Below the pieces are notes generated by a model. It was given only the letters and a program-made list of their open reading frames with translations. It did not search any database and was not told the origin of the DNA. From Microbacterium sp. 67-17 (lineage in GTDB: Bacteria; Actinomycetota; Actinomycetes; Actinomycetales; Microbacteriaceae), in assembly GCF_001898325.1 (NCBI RefSeq), contig NZ_MKTR01000024.1, forward strand, positions 368,587 to 432,586: a stretch of DNA of 64,000 nt, read 5' to 3'. Position numbers and translations under genes: made by a program. Of the stretch, positions 25,793-35,469 are shown piece after piece; position 1 is the first letter of the stretch, and the number at the start of each line of letters is the position of its first letter.

Positions 25793-26380
25793 GCGATTCC
25801 GCGGCAGCTGCCCAACGCGATCACGATCGTGCGTATTCTCATGGCGCCGGTCTTCCTTTGGATGCTGTTGGCTGACGGGGGATCGTATGGCGCGCTCCGG
25901 TGGTGGGCTGCGGTGATCTTCATCGTCGCCATCGCCACGGACGGGATCGACGGTTATCTTGCCCGCAAGTACGAGATCGTCACCGACCTCGGCAAGCTCC
26001 TGGACCCGATCGCCGACAAGGTGCTCACCGGGTTCGCGTTCATCGGACTGTCGATCCTCGGTGAGTTGCCCTGGTGGATCACAATCGTGGTCCTGATTCG
26101 CGAGGTGGGAATCACGATCTATCGGTTCATCGTCGTGAACGATCACGTGCTGGCTGCGGCGTGGATGGGAAAGCTCAAGACGGTCGCGCAGGCTGTTGCG
26201 CTCTCGCTTGCCCTGCTGCCGCTGTGGACCCTCGTCGGCGAGTGGATCTTCTGGGTCAACGGTGTGGCGATGACGATTGCCGTCATCCTGACCATCGCGA
26301 GCGGGATCGACTATGTCGTCACTGAAGTCCGAGCCGCTCGCGCGCGGCGCGGTGAGGCGGCGCACTCGGCAGAATCATGA
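25790..26380 (+). CDS. pgsA: CDP-diacylglycerol-glycerol-3-phosphate 3-phosphatidyltransferase
   Basis: 196 residues of the CDP-alcohol phosphotransferase family. The full signature DGX2ARX8GX3DX3D is visible as DGYLARKYEIVTDLG followed by KLLDPIAD. Several membrane helices follow. It makes phosphatidylglycerol phosphate in the membrane. It overlaps cinA by four bases; pgsA-cinA-clgR order is conserved in actinobacteria. Confidence 0.94.
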   Translation: MAIPRQLPNAITIVRILMAPVFLWMLLADGGSYGALRWWAAVIFIVAIATDGIDGYLARKYEIVTDLGKLLDPIADKVLTGFAFIGLSILGELPWWITIVVLIREVGITIYRFIVVNDHVLAAAWMGKLKTVAQAVALSLALLPLWTLVGEWIFWVNGVAMTIAVILTIASGIDYVVTEVRAARARRGEAAHSAES

Positions 26381-26868
26381 CGTCCGGCCTCTCCGCGGAT
26401 GCGTCAGAGATTCTCGAGACGCTTCGCTCCCGCGGCTGGCGGCTGGGTGTTGCTGAGTCGTTGACCGGGGGTGCACTCGCTTCGGCGGTCGTGTCGGTCC
26501 CGGGGGCATCGGATGTCTTGCGCGGCGGCATCGTCGCGTACGCCACCGATCTGAAGGCAAGCCTGCTCGGGGTGGATGCCGCGCTCCTGCAGCGCGAGGG
26601 TGCGGTGCACCCCGAGGTTGCGATTCAGATGGCCCGCGGCATCCGGGTAGCCACCGCTGACGCCGGCGCGCTCACCGAGGTCGGGGTGGCGACGACCGGC
26701 GTCGCCGGACCCGACCCGCAGGACGGAGCACCGGTCGGACGCGTTTACGTTGCCGTGGTAACACCGGAGCGTGAGGCGGTCACCGAGCTTCAGCTCGCCG
26801 GTGACCGGGCGGCGATTCGTGCGGAAGCGGTCGCGGCAGCCCTCGAGATGCTGCGCGTTTCGCTCTGA
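26377..26868 (+). CDS. cinA: CinA-family amidohydrolase (NMN deamidase domain only)
   Basis: 163 residues corresponding to the C-terminal CinA domain. LGVAESLTGGALASAVVSVPGASDVLRGG carries the active-site Ser/Thr region, and TTGVAGPDPQDGAPVGRVYVAV is the second signature. In characterised members this domain deamidates nicotinamide mononucleotide. The N-terminal MoaB-like domain found in two-domain CinA is absent, as in many actinobacteria. It is coupled to pgsA by an ATGA overlap. Confidence 0.92.
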   Translation: MTSGLSADASEILETLRSRGWRLGVAESLTGGALASAVVSVPGASDVLRGGIVAYATDLKASLLGVDAALLQREGAVHPEVAIQMARGIRVATADAGALTEVGVATTGVAGPDPQDGAPVGRVYVAVVTPEREAVTELQLAGDRAAIRAEAVAAALEMLRVSL

Positions 26869-26875
26869 GCGAGCG
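26861..26875. promoter_or_regulatory. palindrome at the cinA stop, possible ClgR box
   Basis: CGCTCTGAGCG (26861-26871) is a perfect 5+1+5 palindrome. It partly fits the ClgR operator described in corynebacteria (CGC, five bases, GCG). The same bases can form a small hairpin CGCTC/GAGCG (26861-26875) that might act as a cinA terminator. It lies about 175 bases before the clgR start. Confidence 0.3.
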
Positions 26876-27046
26876 CGGGTCGCAAGCGGGAACACACGAT
26901 GTTTCGGATGCGTTACTTTCGGTGATTCCCACCCATTCCCCAGAAGGCAGCATTAGTGTGACCTACATCGGTGTTGTACTGTTGTCCACCCGCGACACCA
27001 GCGGAATCACCACCAACAGAAGCAGTCAGTGAGGAGGGGACCCGAG

Positions 27047-27355
27047 ATGGTACTGGTACGTCAAGAGATCGGCGAAGTCCTGCGTGACTTCCGCCAGCAG
27101 AAGGGTCGCACCCTCCGTCAGGTCGCCAGCCGCGCAAGCGTCGCGCTCGGTTACTTGAGCGAAGTGGAGCGCGGCCAGAAGGAAGCCTCGAGCGAGATCC
27201 TCGCCTCGGTCGCCGAAGCGCTCGATGTGCCTATCTCGACAATCATGCGCGAGGTTGGTGACCGCCTCGCGGTGCTCGAGGGCCTGCAGACCTTCCCCGA
27301 TGTCGTCCCCGACGAGCTTGTCGCGTCGATGGACGCCGAGCTCTCGCTGCGCTGA
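27047..27355 (+). CDS. clgR: XRE-family regulator, ClgR-like
   Basis: 102 residues. A Cro/C1 helix-turn-helix occupies about residues 5-65 (GEVLRDFRQQKGRTLRQVASRASVALGYLSEVERGQKEASSEILASVAEAL), followed by a short tail. Position between cinA and recA and the sequence style match ClgR, which activates clp protease and, in corynebacteria, DNA-repair genes. ATG 27047 is preceded by GAGGAGGGGA; a GTG at 27029 is also in frame. About 180 bases of upstream sequence are available for its own control. Confidence 0.85.
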   Translation: MVLVRQEIGEVLRDFRQQKGRTLRQVASRASVALGYLSEVERGQKEASSEILASVAEALDVPISTIMREVGDRLAVLEGLQTFPDVVPDELVASMDAELSLR

Positions 27356-27372
27356 CCAGCGCCGCGATCTGC

Positions 27373-27594
27373 ATGCGTCGTAGCGAGTTCGACCGCGCCG
27401 TAACCGACGAGTTCGGTGCGCAGTCAGCCGCACTTCTGGCGGACCTCGTTCTGGCTGGCGTCGGTGGGCGCACGGCAACCGAGGCGCTCACGGCTGGTGT
27501 TCCGCCGCGGGATGTGTGGCTTGCCCTGTGCGCGGAGACCGACGTGCCCGCACAGCGCCGGTATGGCGTCGGTCGCCTCGAACCTCGCCGCTGA
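27373..27594 (+). CDS. DUF3046 protein
   Basis: 73 residues. MRRSEFDRAVTDEFG and AGVPPRDVWLALCAETDVPAQRRYG are the two halves of the DUF3046 family, small proteins found just before recA in actinobacteria. Function unknown. It begins 17 bases after the regulator and is probably in its transcript. The downstream SOS box separates it from recA. Confidence 0.9.
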   Translation: MRRSEFDRAVTDEFGAQSAALLADLVLAGVGGRTATEALTAGVPPRDVWLALCAETDVPAQRRYGVGRLEPRR

Positions 27595-27609
27595 TGCGGC
27601 GGCGTGTCG

Positions 27610-27639
27610 TCGAAGATCTGTTCGATGACCGCGTAGTCT
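27610..27639 (+). promoter_or_regulatory. SOS box (LexA site) and promoter of recA
   Basis: TCGAAGATCTGTTCGA (27610-27625) matches the actinobacterial LexA consensus TCGAAC-N4-GTTCGA at 11 of 12 specified positions. A -10 candidate TAGTCT (27634-27639) begins nine bases later, so LexA would cover the -35 region. This leaves a recA leader of about 210 bases. Confidence 0.8.
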
Positions 27640-27854
27640 CCTGCACAAGTGGAGTCGAGAAGGCGTTCCCTCACGACACGCGGACCGACCGGCAGCAATG
27701 TCGGAGCCCCCGCGTACCGTGAGCAGCGTCGAACGACACCACACGCCTTGTCGGGCTGCTGCTCATCCGAGTAACGGCGCGACAGCCTACAGGCGGCCGA
27801 TCCTCCGGAGCCGGACAGACCGACGACGGACCGAGTGCTGAAGGAGCACACGCC

Positions 27855-28904
<1,050 letters not shown>

Positions 28905-28906
28905 TC

Positions 28907-29629
28907 ATGATGCGTGAGACCGGGGGTGAGCAGTCGCTCGCTCCCGTCATCCCGCTGTTCGGTGACGGGGCCTTCTCTCGCGGCCCAGCTGCCCGCGACG
29001 CAGTCTCCAGCGATGAAGATCTCTTCGGCGAAGACCGCGGTGAAGCTTGTGCGGAACTGTCCGCAGGCACGTGGCATTCGACGTGGGTCGATGACGACGA
29101 TCTCGCTGAGGATGATGACGACTCCTACTTCGCCGACCCATACGGGGAATCTCGTGCGTCGTCGGCCGTCACCCGTGCTGCGCTCGATCGACTGATCATG
29201 CGGCTGCGCCGGCGCGGACTGTCGGAGGCGGAAGCCACCGATGAGCTGGTCGCCGACGGCGTTGAGAAGGTCGTCGCAGAGGTGCTCGTGGCCGAACTCG
29301 TGGGAAAGAGATGGCTCGGTGATGCCGACCTCGCAGAGCAGCTCGTGTACACCGCGGTCACCAGGCGTCGCGAAGGACGGCGAGCAATCGCCCAGCTGCT
29401 GGCCAAGCGCCGCATTCCCCGTTACGTCGCCGATGCGGCGCTGGCAACGCTTCCTGATGACGACGCCGAACGGGCTCTCGAGTTCGCACGACAGAAGGCC
29501 GGTGGCTACCGTGGCGTGGCCGTCGACGTCGCGATCCGGCGCCTCGTCGGTCAGCTACAGCGACGCGGTTACCCACCGGGGGTGGCGATGACCGCGGCAC
29601 GGCTTGCGTTGGCTGACCCGCGCGACTGA
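28907..29629 (+). CDS. recX: RecA regulator RecX
   Basis: 240 residues. An acidic N-terminal extension (about 1-80, rich in Asp/Glu, including [11 protein letters not shown]) precedes the RecX helical repeats, for example [42 protein letters not shown] and [23 protein letters not shown]. RecX binds RecA filaments and limits their growth. It is co-transcribed with recA, separated by two bases. The acidic extension is longer than in enterobacterial RecX. Confidence 0.93.
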   Translation: MMRETGGEQSLAPVIPLFGDGAFSRGPAARDAVSSDEDLFGEDRGEACAELSAGTWHSTWVDDDDLAEDDDDSYFADPYGESRASSAVTRAALDRLIMRLRRRGLSEAEATDELVADGVEKVVAEVLVAELVGKRWLGDADLAEQLVYTAVTRRREGRRAIAQLLAKRRIPRYVADAALATLPDDDAERALEFARQKAGGYRGVAVDVAIRRLVGQLQRRGYPPGVAMTAARLALADPRD

Positions 29630-29728
29630 GACCGACCCCTCGGATCCACCGGGCTGCGCGGGTATCTGCGGCTCGCTCTCACTGATACCGAGCGGACGCG
29701 CACTCGGCCAGTACCCCGGAGCGGCTCG

Positions 29729-29747
29729 TAGAATGGCAGGCACTATG
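29729..29747 (+). promoter_or_regulatory. promoter at the miaB start
   Basis: TAGAAT (29729-29734) ends ten bases before ATG 29745. The predicted transcript begins within a few bases of the start codon. An in-frame ATG at 29733 overlaps the hexamer and is therefore unlikely to be used from this promoter. Confidence 0.5.
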
Positions 29748-31292
29748 ACCACCCCCTCCGCTTCGCCGACGTTCATCGCGCCGTCGCCCGCAGCCGTGTC
29801 ACCCACGGGAGCGGCGCGTACCTACGAGGTGCGCACGTTCGGCTGCCAGATGAACGTCCATGACTCCGAGCGACTCTCCGGGTCGCTCGAGAGCGCTGGT
29901 TACGTGCGCGCGGCCGCCGGTGACGAAGCCGACATCGTCGTCATCAACACCTGCGCGGTCCGTGACAATGCTGCGGGCAAGCTCTACGGCACCCTCGGCC
30001 ACCTCAAGTCCCGCAAAGACAAGCGCGAGGGAATGCAGATCGCGGTCGGCGGATGCCTCGCGCAGATGGACAAGGAGCGAGTCCTCGAGAAGGCGCCGTG
30101 GGTGGACGTTGTCTTCGGCACGCACAATATGGGTTCACTGCCGACTCTGCTCGAGCGTGCGCGACACAACGAGGAAGCAGAACTCGAGATCCTCGAGTCG
30201 CTCGAGATCTTCCCCTCGACTCTTCCCACCAAGCGCGACAGCGCGGCGTCGGGGTGGGTTTCGATCTCGGTCGGGTGCAACAACACGTGCACGTTCTGCA
30301 TCGTCCCGAGCCTTCGTGGCAAGGAAAAGGATCGGCGCCCCGGCGACATCCTGAACGAGATCCGCCTGCTCGTCGACGACGGGGCGATCGAAGTCACTCT
30401 CCTCGGACAGAACGTGAACTCCTACGGTGTCGAGTTCGGCGACCGGCAGGCCTTCGGCAAGCTGTTGCGTGCCGCGGGGGAGATCGAGGGCCTCGAGCGC
30501 ATTCGTTTCACCAGCCCGCACCCCGCTGCGTTCACCGATGATGTGATCGACGCGATGGCCGAGACGCCGTCGGTGATGCCGCAGTTGCACATGCCGCTCC
30601 AGTCGGGAAGCGACCGGATCCTGCGAGCCATGCGCCGCTCGTATCGCAGCGACAGATTCCTCGGCATCCTCGACCGTGTGCGTGAGCGCATTCCGCATGC
30701 AGCGATCTCGACCGACATCATCGTCGGTTTCCCGGGCGAAACTGACGAGGACTTCGAAGACACGATGCGTGTCGTCGAACGCGCCCGGTTCGCCAGTGCC
30801 TTCACTTTCCAGTACTCGATTCGCGAAGGAACCCCGGCAGCGACGATGGCCGACCAGGTGCCGAAGGCGGTCGTGCAAGAGCGTTACAACCGGCTCATCG
30901 AACTCCAAGAACGAATCAGCCTCGAAGAGAACCAGGCTCAAGTGGGCCGGGAGCTCGATGTGCTCGTTTCGACGGGTGAGGGCAAGAAGGATGCCGAAAC
31001 CCGGCGCCTGACGGGCCGCGCCGAAGACAACCGGCTCGTGCATTTCGAGGTCCCCGAGGGCTCGGACGTCCCGCGGCCCGGCGATGTCGTGACGGTAGCG
31101 GTGACCCATGCTGCGCCGTTCCATCTGCTTGCCGATGCCCCCGAGGGTGGACGACTTCGGGTCCGCCGCACGCGCGCAGGGGATGCGTGGGATCGGTCGC
31201 TCGCCGAGTCGTGCGCCGTACCGACCCCGTCCGCGACCGGTGAGCGCCGTGCGGTCTCGCTGGGTGTGCCCTCGATCCGTGTGAGCGCGTGA
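29745..31292 (+). CDS. miaB: tRNA-2-methylthio-N6-dimethylallyladenosine synthase
   Basis: 515 residues. The N-terminal UPF0004 domain begins [16 protein letters not shown] with the second iron-sulfur cluster cysteines. The radical-SAM motif CXXXCXXC is Cys178-Cys182-Cys185 ([14 protein letters not shown]). A TRAM domain follows near 390-460, and a tail of ~50 residues exceeds the usual length. It methylthiolates i6A37 made by MiaA, the next gene. The frame is open to 29604, but ATG 29745 follows the promoter and fits the family. Confidence 0.96.
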   Translation: MTTPSASPTFIAPSPAAVSPTGAARTYEVRTFGCQMNVHDSERLSGSLESAGYVRAAAGDEADIVVINTCAVRDNAAGKLYGTLGHLKSRKDKREGMQIAVGGCLAQMDKERVLEKAPWVDVVFGTHNMGSLPTLLERARHNEEAELEILESLEIFPSTLPTKRDSAASGWVSISVGCNNTCTFCIVPSLRGKEKDRRPGDILNEIRLLVDDGAIEVTLLGQNVNSYGVEFGDRQAFGKLLRAAGEIEGLERIRFTSPHPAAFTDDVIDAMAETPSVMPQLHMPLQSGSDRILRAMRRSYRSDRFLGILDRVRERIPHAAISTDIIVGFPGETDEDFEDTMRVVERARFASAFTFQYSIREGTPAATMADQVPKAVVQERYNRLIELQERISLEENQAQVGRELDVLVSTGEGKKDAETRRLTGRAEDNRLVHFEVPEGSDVPRPGDVVTVAVTHAAPFHLLADAPEGGRLRVRRTRAGDAWDRSLAESCAVPTPSATGERRAVSLGVPSIRVSA

Positions 31293-31319
31293 CGCCAGCA
31301 CGCGTGGGGATGGGCCGGC

Positions 31320-32252
31320 ATGGGCGCCCGCGCTGACATGACGGCGGAGCCGACGCTGTGGGTCATCGTCGGGGCGACGGGAACCGGCAAGAGCGAGACC
31401 TCGCTCGCCCTGGCTGAGGAGCTGACGCGGCGTGGGCGGCGCGCAGAGATCATCAACGCCGACGCCATGCAGCTGTACCGCGGCATGGACATCGGAACGG
31501 CCAAGCTCCCCGAGGCGGAGCGGAGGGGCATCCCGCACCACCTCTTCGACGTACTCGATGTGACCGAAGAGGCGGCTGTCGCGGCTTATCAGCCCGCAGC
31601 ACGCGCGGCGATCGCTCAGATCCAGGCGCGCGGCGCTGAAGCGATCCTCGTCGGGGGATCAGGGCTCTACGTCTCCAGCGTCATCTACGACTTCCGGTTC
31701 CCCCCGCGCGACCCCGCGCGCCGAGCTGCGCTGGAGGCCGAGGCGGCGGAGAGAGGCGTCGGTGTCCTCGTCGATCGCCTCCGCACCCTCGACCCCGAGA
31801 CCGCCGCAAGGATCGATCCGGCGAACGAACGGCGGGTGATCCGCGCTCTCGAGGTCATCGAATCGGGAAGCGCCGGCCACGGCGCGGCGCTGCCCGATCG
31901 ACCCGTGACGTGGCATCCGCGAACGTGGATCCTCGGGCGACGGATGCTGAGAGAGGACCTTGTCGCTCGCCTCGACGCCCGTGTCGAGCGGATGTGGGCC
32001 GACGGGCTCCTCGACGAAGTGGAATCGCTCCGTGCCGCCGGGATCGAACGCGGGGTCACCGCGCGCCGCGCCATCGGCTACGCCCAGGCGCTGGGCCAGC
32101 TTGCGGGAGAGCTCTCGCAGGCGGAGGCAATAGCGCAGACTCAGGCCCTCACGCGCCGGTACGCCCGTCGCCAGGTGTCGTGGTTCCGGAGATACGCCGG
32201 TGTGCACTGGCTTGAACCTCACGACGACGCCACGCGGATGCTGGACGTGTGA
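31320..32252 (+). CDS. miaA: tRNA dimethylallyltransferase
   Basis: 310 residues. The P-loop is [12 protein letters not shown], followed by [18 protein letters not shown], the conserved MiaA substrate-binding segment. It transfers the dimethylallyl group to A37 of tRNAs reading UNN codons, giving the substrate of MiaB. Start uncertain: ATG 31320 has GGGGA upstream, while an in-frame ATG at 31338 would leave three residues fewer than usual before the P-loop region. Confidence 0.95.
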   Translation: MGARADMTAEPTLWVIVGATGTGKSETSLALAEELTRRGRRAEIINADAMQLYRGMDIGTAKLPEAERRGIPHHLFDVLDVTEEAAVAAYQPAARAAIAQIQARGAEAILVGGSGLYVSSVIYDFRFPPRDPARRAALEAEAAERGVGVLVDRLRTLDPETAARIDPANERRVIRALEVIESGSAGHGAALPDRPVTWHPRTWILGRRMLREDLVARLDARVERMWADGLLDEVESLRAAGIERGVTARRAIGYAQALGQLAGELSQAEAIAQTQALTRRYARRQVSWFRRYAGVHWLEPHDDATRMLDV

Positions 32253-32290
32253 CGGGATCACCCCGGGGCGAGCATGCGCCGGTGCGCTTC

Positions 32291-32305
32291 TAGACTGAAG
32301 GCATG
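32291..32305 (+). promoter_or_regulatory. leaderless-type promoter of dapF
   Basis: TAGACT (32291-32296) ends six bases before ATG 32303. Confidence 0.65.
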
Positions 32306-33175
32306 TCGATCCCCATCTCCTTCACCAAGGGCCACGGCACGGGCAACGACTTCGTCATCGTGCCCGACGCCGACGGGGACCTCGACCTCTCCGACGACCA
32401 GGTGGCGGCGCTGTGCGACCGACGTTTCGGGGTCGGCGCCGACGGGCTGCTGCGGGTCGTCCGTGCCGCGGCGATCCCCGAGGGCGCTGCGGCCACCGCC
32501 GCCGGCGTGGAGTGGTTCATGGACTACCGGAACGCAGACGGGTCGGCTGCGGAGATGTGCGGGAACGGCATCCGTGTCTTCGTGCGGTACCTCACCGCGG
32601 TCGGCTGGGCGGATGCCGCAGCGGGCCCGGTCCTGGTGGGCACCCGCGCCGGCATCAAGCCCGTGACGGTCCATGAGCGCGGGTTCGAAGTGGATCTCGG
32701 CGCCTTCCAGATCGATGAGTCCGAGGTTTTGGTTCGAGCTCGGCATCTCGACGTAGCGCGGCCCGGGATCGGGGTGGATGTCGGCAATCCGCATGTCGTG
32801 GTGGCCCTCCCCACAGCCGATGAGCTTGCCGGCATCGATCTCACCCGCGTTCCACAGCTCGAGCCGGCTCCCGTCGCGGGTGCCAACGTCGAGTTCGTTG
32901 TGCCGAACGATCCTCTGGTCCAGGGCGGCACGGGGGGCCTCCGCATGCGCGTCTTCGAACGCGGCGTCGGTGAAACACTTTCGTGCGGCACGGGGGTCGC
33001 TGCGGCTGCCCTCGCGGTGCGTCACTGGGCCGGCGCTGCAGCGCCCGATGCCTGGCAGGTCGGTGTGCCCGGCGGCGAGCTCGGGGTTCGCGTGGCATCC
33101 GTGGATGATGTCTCGCACGTCTTCCTCGCGGGGCCCGCCACCCTCGTGTTCTCCGGCGAGATGGCTCTGGCCTGA
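32303..33175 (+). CDS. dapF: diaminopimelate epimerase
   Basis: 290 residues. The two catalytic cysteines are Cys86 in MCGNGIR and Cys228 in [20 protein letters not shown] at the N-terminus is typical. It converts LL- to meso-diaminopimelate for peptidoglycan and lysine. The miaA-dapF-hflX neighbourhood is the actinobacterial order. It is convergent with the methyltransferase gene, 19 bases apart. Confidence 0.96.
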   Translation: MSIPISFTKGHGTGNDFVIVPDADGDLDLSDDQVAALCDRRFGVGADGLLRVVRAAAIPEGAAATAAGVEWFMDYRNADGSAAEMCGNGIRVFVRYLTAVGWADAAAGPVLVGTRAGIKPVTVHERGFEVDLGAFQIDESEVLVRARHLDVARPGIGVDVGNPHVVVALPTADELAGIDLTRVPQLEPAPVAGANVEFVVPNDPLVQGGTGGLRMRVFERGVGETLSCGTGVAAAALAVRHWAGAAAPDAWQVGVPGGELGVRVASVDDVSHVFLAGPATLVFSGEMALA

Positions 33176-33194
33176 CCTCGTGCCGGGCCGGGCG

Positions 33195-33836
33195 TCAGAC
33201 GATGTCGATGGCAGCCGTCGGAGTGGACCCGTGGCGGCGCACCCGCAGCACTCGGAAGCCCTTGGCTGTCGCTGAGCGATGCACCGAGTACCCGCGGTGG
33301 AAGGTCGTGGTCATCCACCGTTGCAGGGAGTCCGAACCGAGGTTGCGCGAGACGACGAGCCACGCATCCGAGCGCTCGTCCAGTCGCGGGATCCAGTTCT
33401 CGAGCAGCCCGTGCAACTGATTCTTGCCCACCCGGATCGGCGGATTGGATCGGATCGTTCGAAAGACGACGTCGTCGGGAACATCGTCAGGCAGTACGGC
33501 GTTGACATTGGAGAGACCGAGTTCACTGGCGTTTGTGCGGACGAGGTCCAATGCTCGCTCGTTGACGTCGACAGCCCACACCGTGGCGTGGGGAGCGTCC
33601 ATGGCAAGGGTCAGCGCGATAGGCCCCCAGCCGCACCCGAGGTCCAGCAGATGTCCGCCTGCGGGCGGAGGAGGGGTGTTCTCCAGCAGGACGGTTGTTC
33701 CGATGTCGATGTGATCCGGGCTGAAGATCCCGCCGGCCGTCGTGACCTCGACGGGATGCCCCGCAATCGAGACACGAATGCGGCGGAGATTTTCGGGACT
33801 GGAAGGCGACGACGTGAAGTAGTGATCGCTCTCCAT
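33195..33836 (-). CDS. class I SAM-dependent methyltransferase, RsmC/RlmG-like
   Basis: 213 residues. The SAM loop is LLDLGCGWGPIAL near residue 63, with the acidic AVDVNERAL after it, and SNPPIRVGK is the NPPF/Y-type catalytic motif of N-methyltransferases acting on nucleobases. The MTS layout resembles the catalytic half of RsmC/RlmG, which modify guanines in rRNA; the target here is inferred. A TACGCT hexamer lies seven bases before the ATG on the minus strand, divergent from hflX. Confidence 0.87.
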   Translation of the reverse strand: MESDHYFTSSPSSPENLRRIRVSIAGHPVEVTTAGGIFSPDHIDIGTTVLLENTPPPPAGGHLLDLGCGWGPIALTLAMDAPHATVWAVDVNERALDLVRTNASELGLSNVNAVLPDDVPDDVVFRTIRSNPPIRVGKNQLHGLLENWIPRLDERSDAWLVVSRNLGSDSLQRWMTTTFHRGYSVHRSATAKGFRVLRVRRHGSTPTAAIDIV

Positions 33837-33849
33837 GGCGACGAGCGTA
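33834..33849 (-). promoter_or_regulatory. leaderless-type promoter of the methyltransferase gene
   Basis: TACGCT on the minus strand (33849-33844) ends seven bases before ATG 33836. Confidence 0.55.
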
Positions 33850-33876
33850 GCGGAGGACGGGCCGCCTCCGGGAGGC

Positions 33877-33891
33877 TAGAGTTTACGGATG
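33877..33891 (+). promoter_or_regulatory. leaderless-type promoter of hflX
   Basis: TAGAGT (33877-33882) ends six bases before ATG 33889, fixing that ATG as the start although several in-frame ATGs follow. Confidence 0.6.
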
Positions 33892-35469
33892 CCTGATGGC
33901 GGGCATCCCACAGAAATGATGATGGACGAAATCCCAGATCCCCAGACCACCCCAGCGGAGCACCCTGTCGACCCCGTCGACCGGGTGCTCGAGCGCGCCC
34001 GCGGCAGATCGGACGTGTGGGTCTTCGGCTCGGCGCAGGCTCTGCAGGATGCCGCGACTGCCGGGGGAGCGGACTCGGACGGTGACCAGTGGGATCGCGA
34101 GGAGCGCGCGGCGCTGCGACGCATCCCGGGTCTGTCGACCGAACTCGAAGACGTCACCGAGGTCGAGTACCGCCAGCTCCGGCTTGAGAATGTCGTCCTC
34201 GTCGGTGTGCACCCGCAGGGGGAGCAGGAGAACGCGGAGAACTCTCTCCGGGAGCTCGCCGCGCTCGCCGAGACGGCGGGTGCCGTCGTTCTCGATGGCG
34301 TTCTCCAGCGTCGCCCGCATCCAGATCCCGCTACCTACCTCGGACGAGGCAAGGCCGACGAGCTCCGCGACATCGTCGCCTCGCTCGGCGCCGATACCGT
34401 GATCGCCGACACCGAACTGGCGCCGAGCCAGCGGCGCGCGCTCGAGGACGTCGTCAAGGTCAAGGTGATCGACCGCACGACCGTCATCCTCGACATCTTC
34501 AGCCAGCATGCCAAGAGCCGTGAGGGCAAGGCGCAGGTCGAACTCGCACAGCTTGAGTACCTGCTGCCGCGCCTACGCGGCTGGGGTGAGTCGATGAGCC
34601 GACAGGCCGGCGGCCAGGTCGGTGCCGGCGGTGCCGGTATGGGTTCGCGTGGTCCCGGTGAGACCAAGATCGAGCTCGACCGCCGCCGCATCCGTACCCG
34701 GATGGCGCAGTTGCGGCGACAGATCCGCGACTTCGCGCCGGCGCGGGATGCCAAGCGTGCTGAGCGTCGGCGCAACACGGTGCCGTCGGTTGCGATCGCC
34801 GGGTACACGAACGCGGGAAAGTCGAGTCTGCTCAATCGGCTCACGAACGCCGGTGTGCTGGTCGAGAACGCGTTGTTCGCGACGTTGGATGCAACGGTCC
34901 GGCGCACTGAGGCATCCGATGGTCGGGTCTACACCCTCACCGACACCGTCGGTTTCGTCCGCAATCTGCCGCACCAGCTTGTCGAAGCCTTCCGGTCGAC
35001 TCTCGAGGAAGTCGGCCAGTCGGACGTGATCGTGCACGTGGTGGATGCATCGCACCCCGATCCCGCGGCGCAGTTGGCTACCGTCCGTGACGTCATCGGC
35101 GATGTCGGAGCGCGCGATCTGCCGGAGCTCGTCGTCTTCAACAAGGCAGACCTCGTCGACGAATCGACGCGCATGGTTCTTCGAGGACTCGAGCCCGCGG
35201 CGCTGTTCGCCTCTTCCCGCACGGGGGAGGGCATCGCGGAGCTTCGGGCTGCCATCGAGCGGGCGCTTCCGCTTCCGGCGGTCGAAGTTCACGCGATCGT
35301 CCCGTACGGCCGCGGCGATCTCGTCTCAGCGGCTCACGAGACCGGCCACGTGATCACCATCGCGCACGAGGAAGCCGGGACGGCGCTGCACGCGTTCGTT
35401 TCGGAGAAGCTCGCGGCAGAGCTCGCGCCCTTCAGCTCAGCGTCAGCGGTGCGACGTCCGGCGGAGTGA
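33889..35469 (+). CDS. hflX: GTPase HflX
   Basis: 526 residues. The HflX N-terminal domain (LGRGKADELRDIV, then the Gly-rich GGQVGAGGAGMGSRGPGETKIE) precedes the G domain: G1 GYTNAGKSS near 305-313, G3 DTVGF, G4 NKAD. HflX rescues stalled ribosomes by splitting them. About 90 acidic residues precede the core, more than in enterobacteria. The last 38 bases overlap the end of the convergent S9 peptidase gene. Confidence 0.95.
   Translation: MPDGGHPTEMMMDEIPDPQTTPAEHPVDPVDRVLERARGRSDVWVFGSAQALQDAATAGGADSDGDQWDREERAALRRIPGLSTELEDVTEVEYRQLRLENVVLVGVHPQGEQENAENSLRELAALAETAGAVVLDGVLQRRPHPDPATYLGRGKADELRDIVASLGADTVIADTELAPSQRRALEDVVKVKVIDRTTVILDIFSQHAKSREGKAQVELAQLEYLLPRLRGWGESMSRQAGGQVGAGGAGMGSRGPGETKIELDRRRIRTRMAQLRRQIRDFAPARDAKRAERRRNTVPSVAIAGYTNAGKSSLLNRLTNAGVLVENALFATLDATVRRTEASDGRVYTLTDTVGFVRNLPHQLVEAFRSTLEEVGQSDVIVHVVDASHPDPAAQLATVRDVIGDVGARDLPELVVFNKADLVDESTRMVLRGLEPAALFASSRTGEGIAELRAAIERALPLPAVEVHAIVPYGRGDLVSAAHETGHVITIAHEEAGTALHAFVSEKLAAELAPFSSASAVRRPAE

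Noticed and set aside
23143..25938. 931-codon open frame on the minus strand opposite ftsK
   Set aside because: A shadow of the coding strand in GC-rich DNA. Its composition (Arg, Gly, Asp-rich, no domains) is that of an antisense frame, and ftsK is certain.
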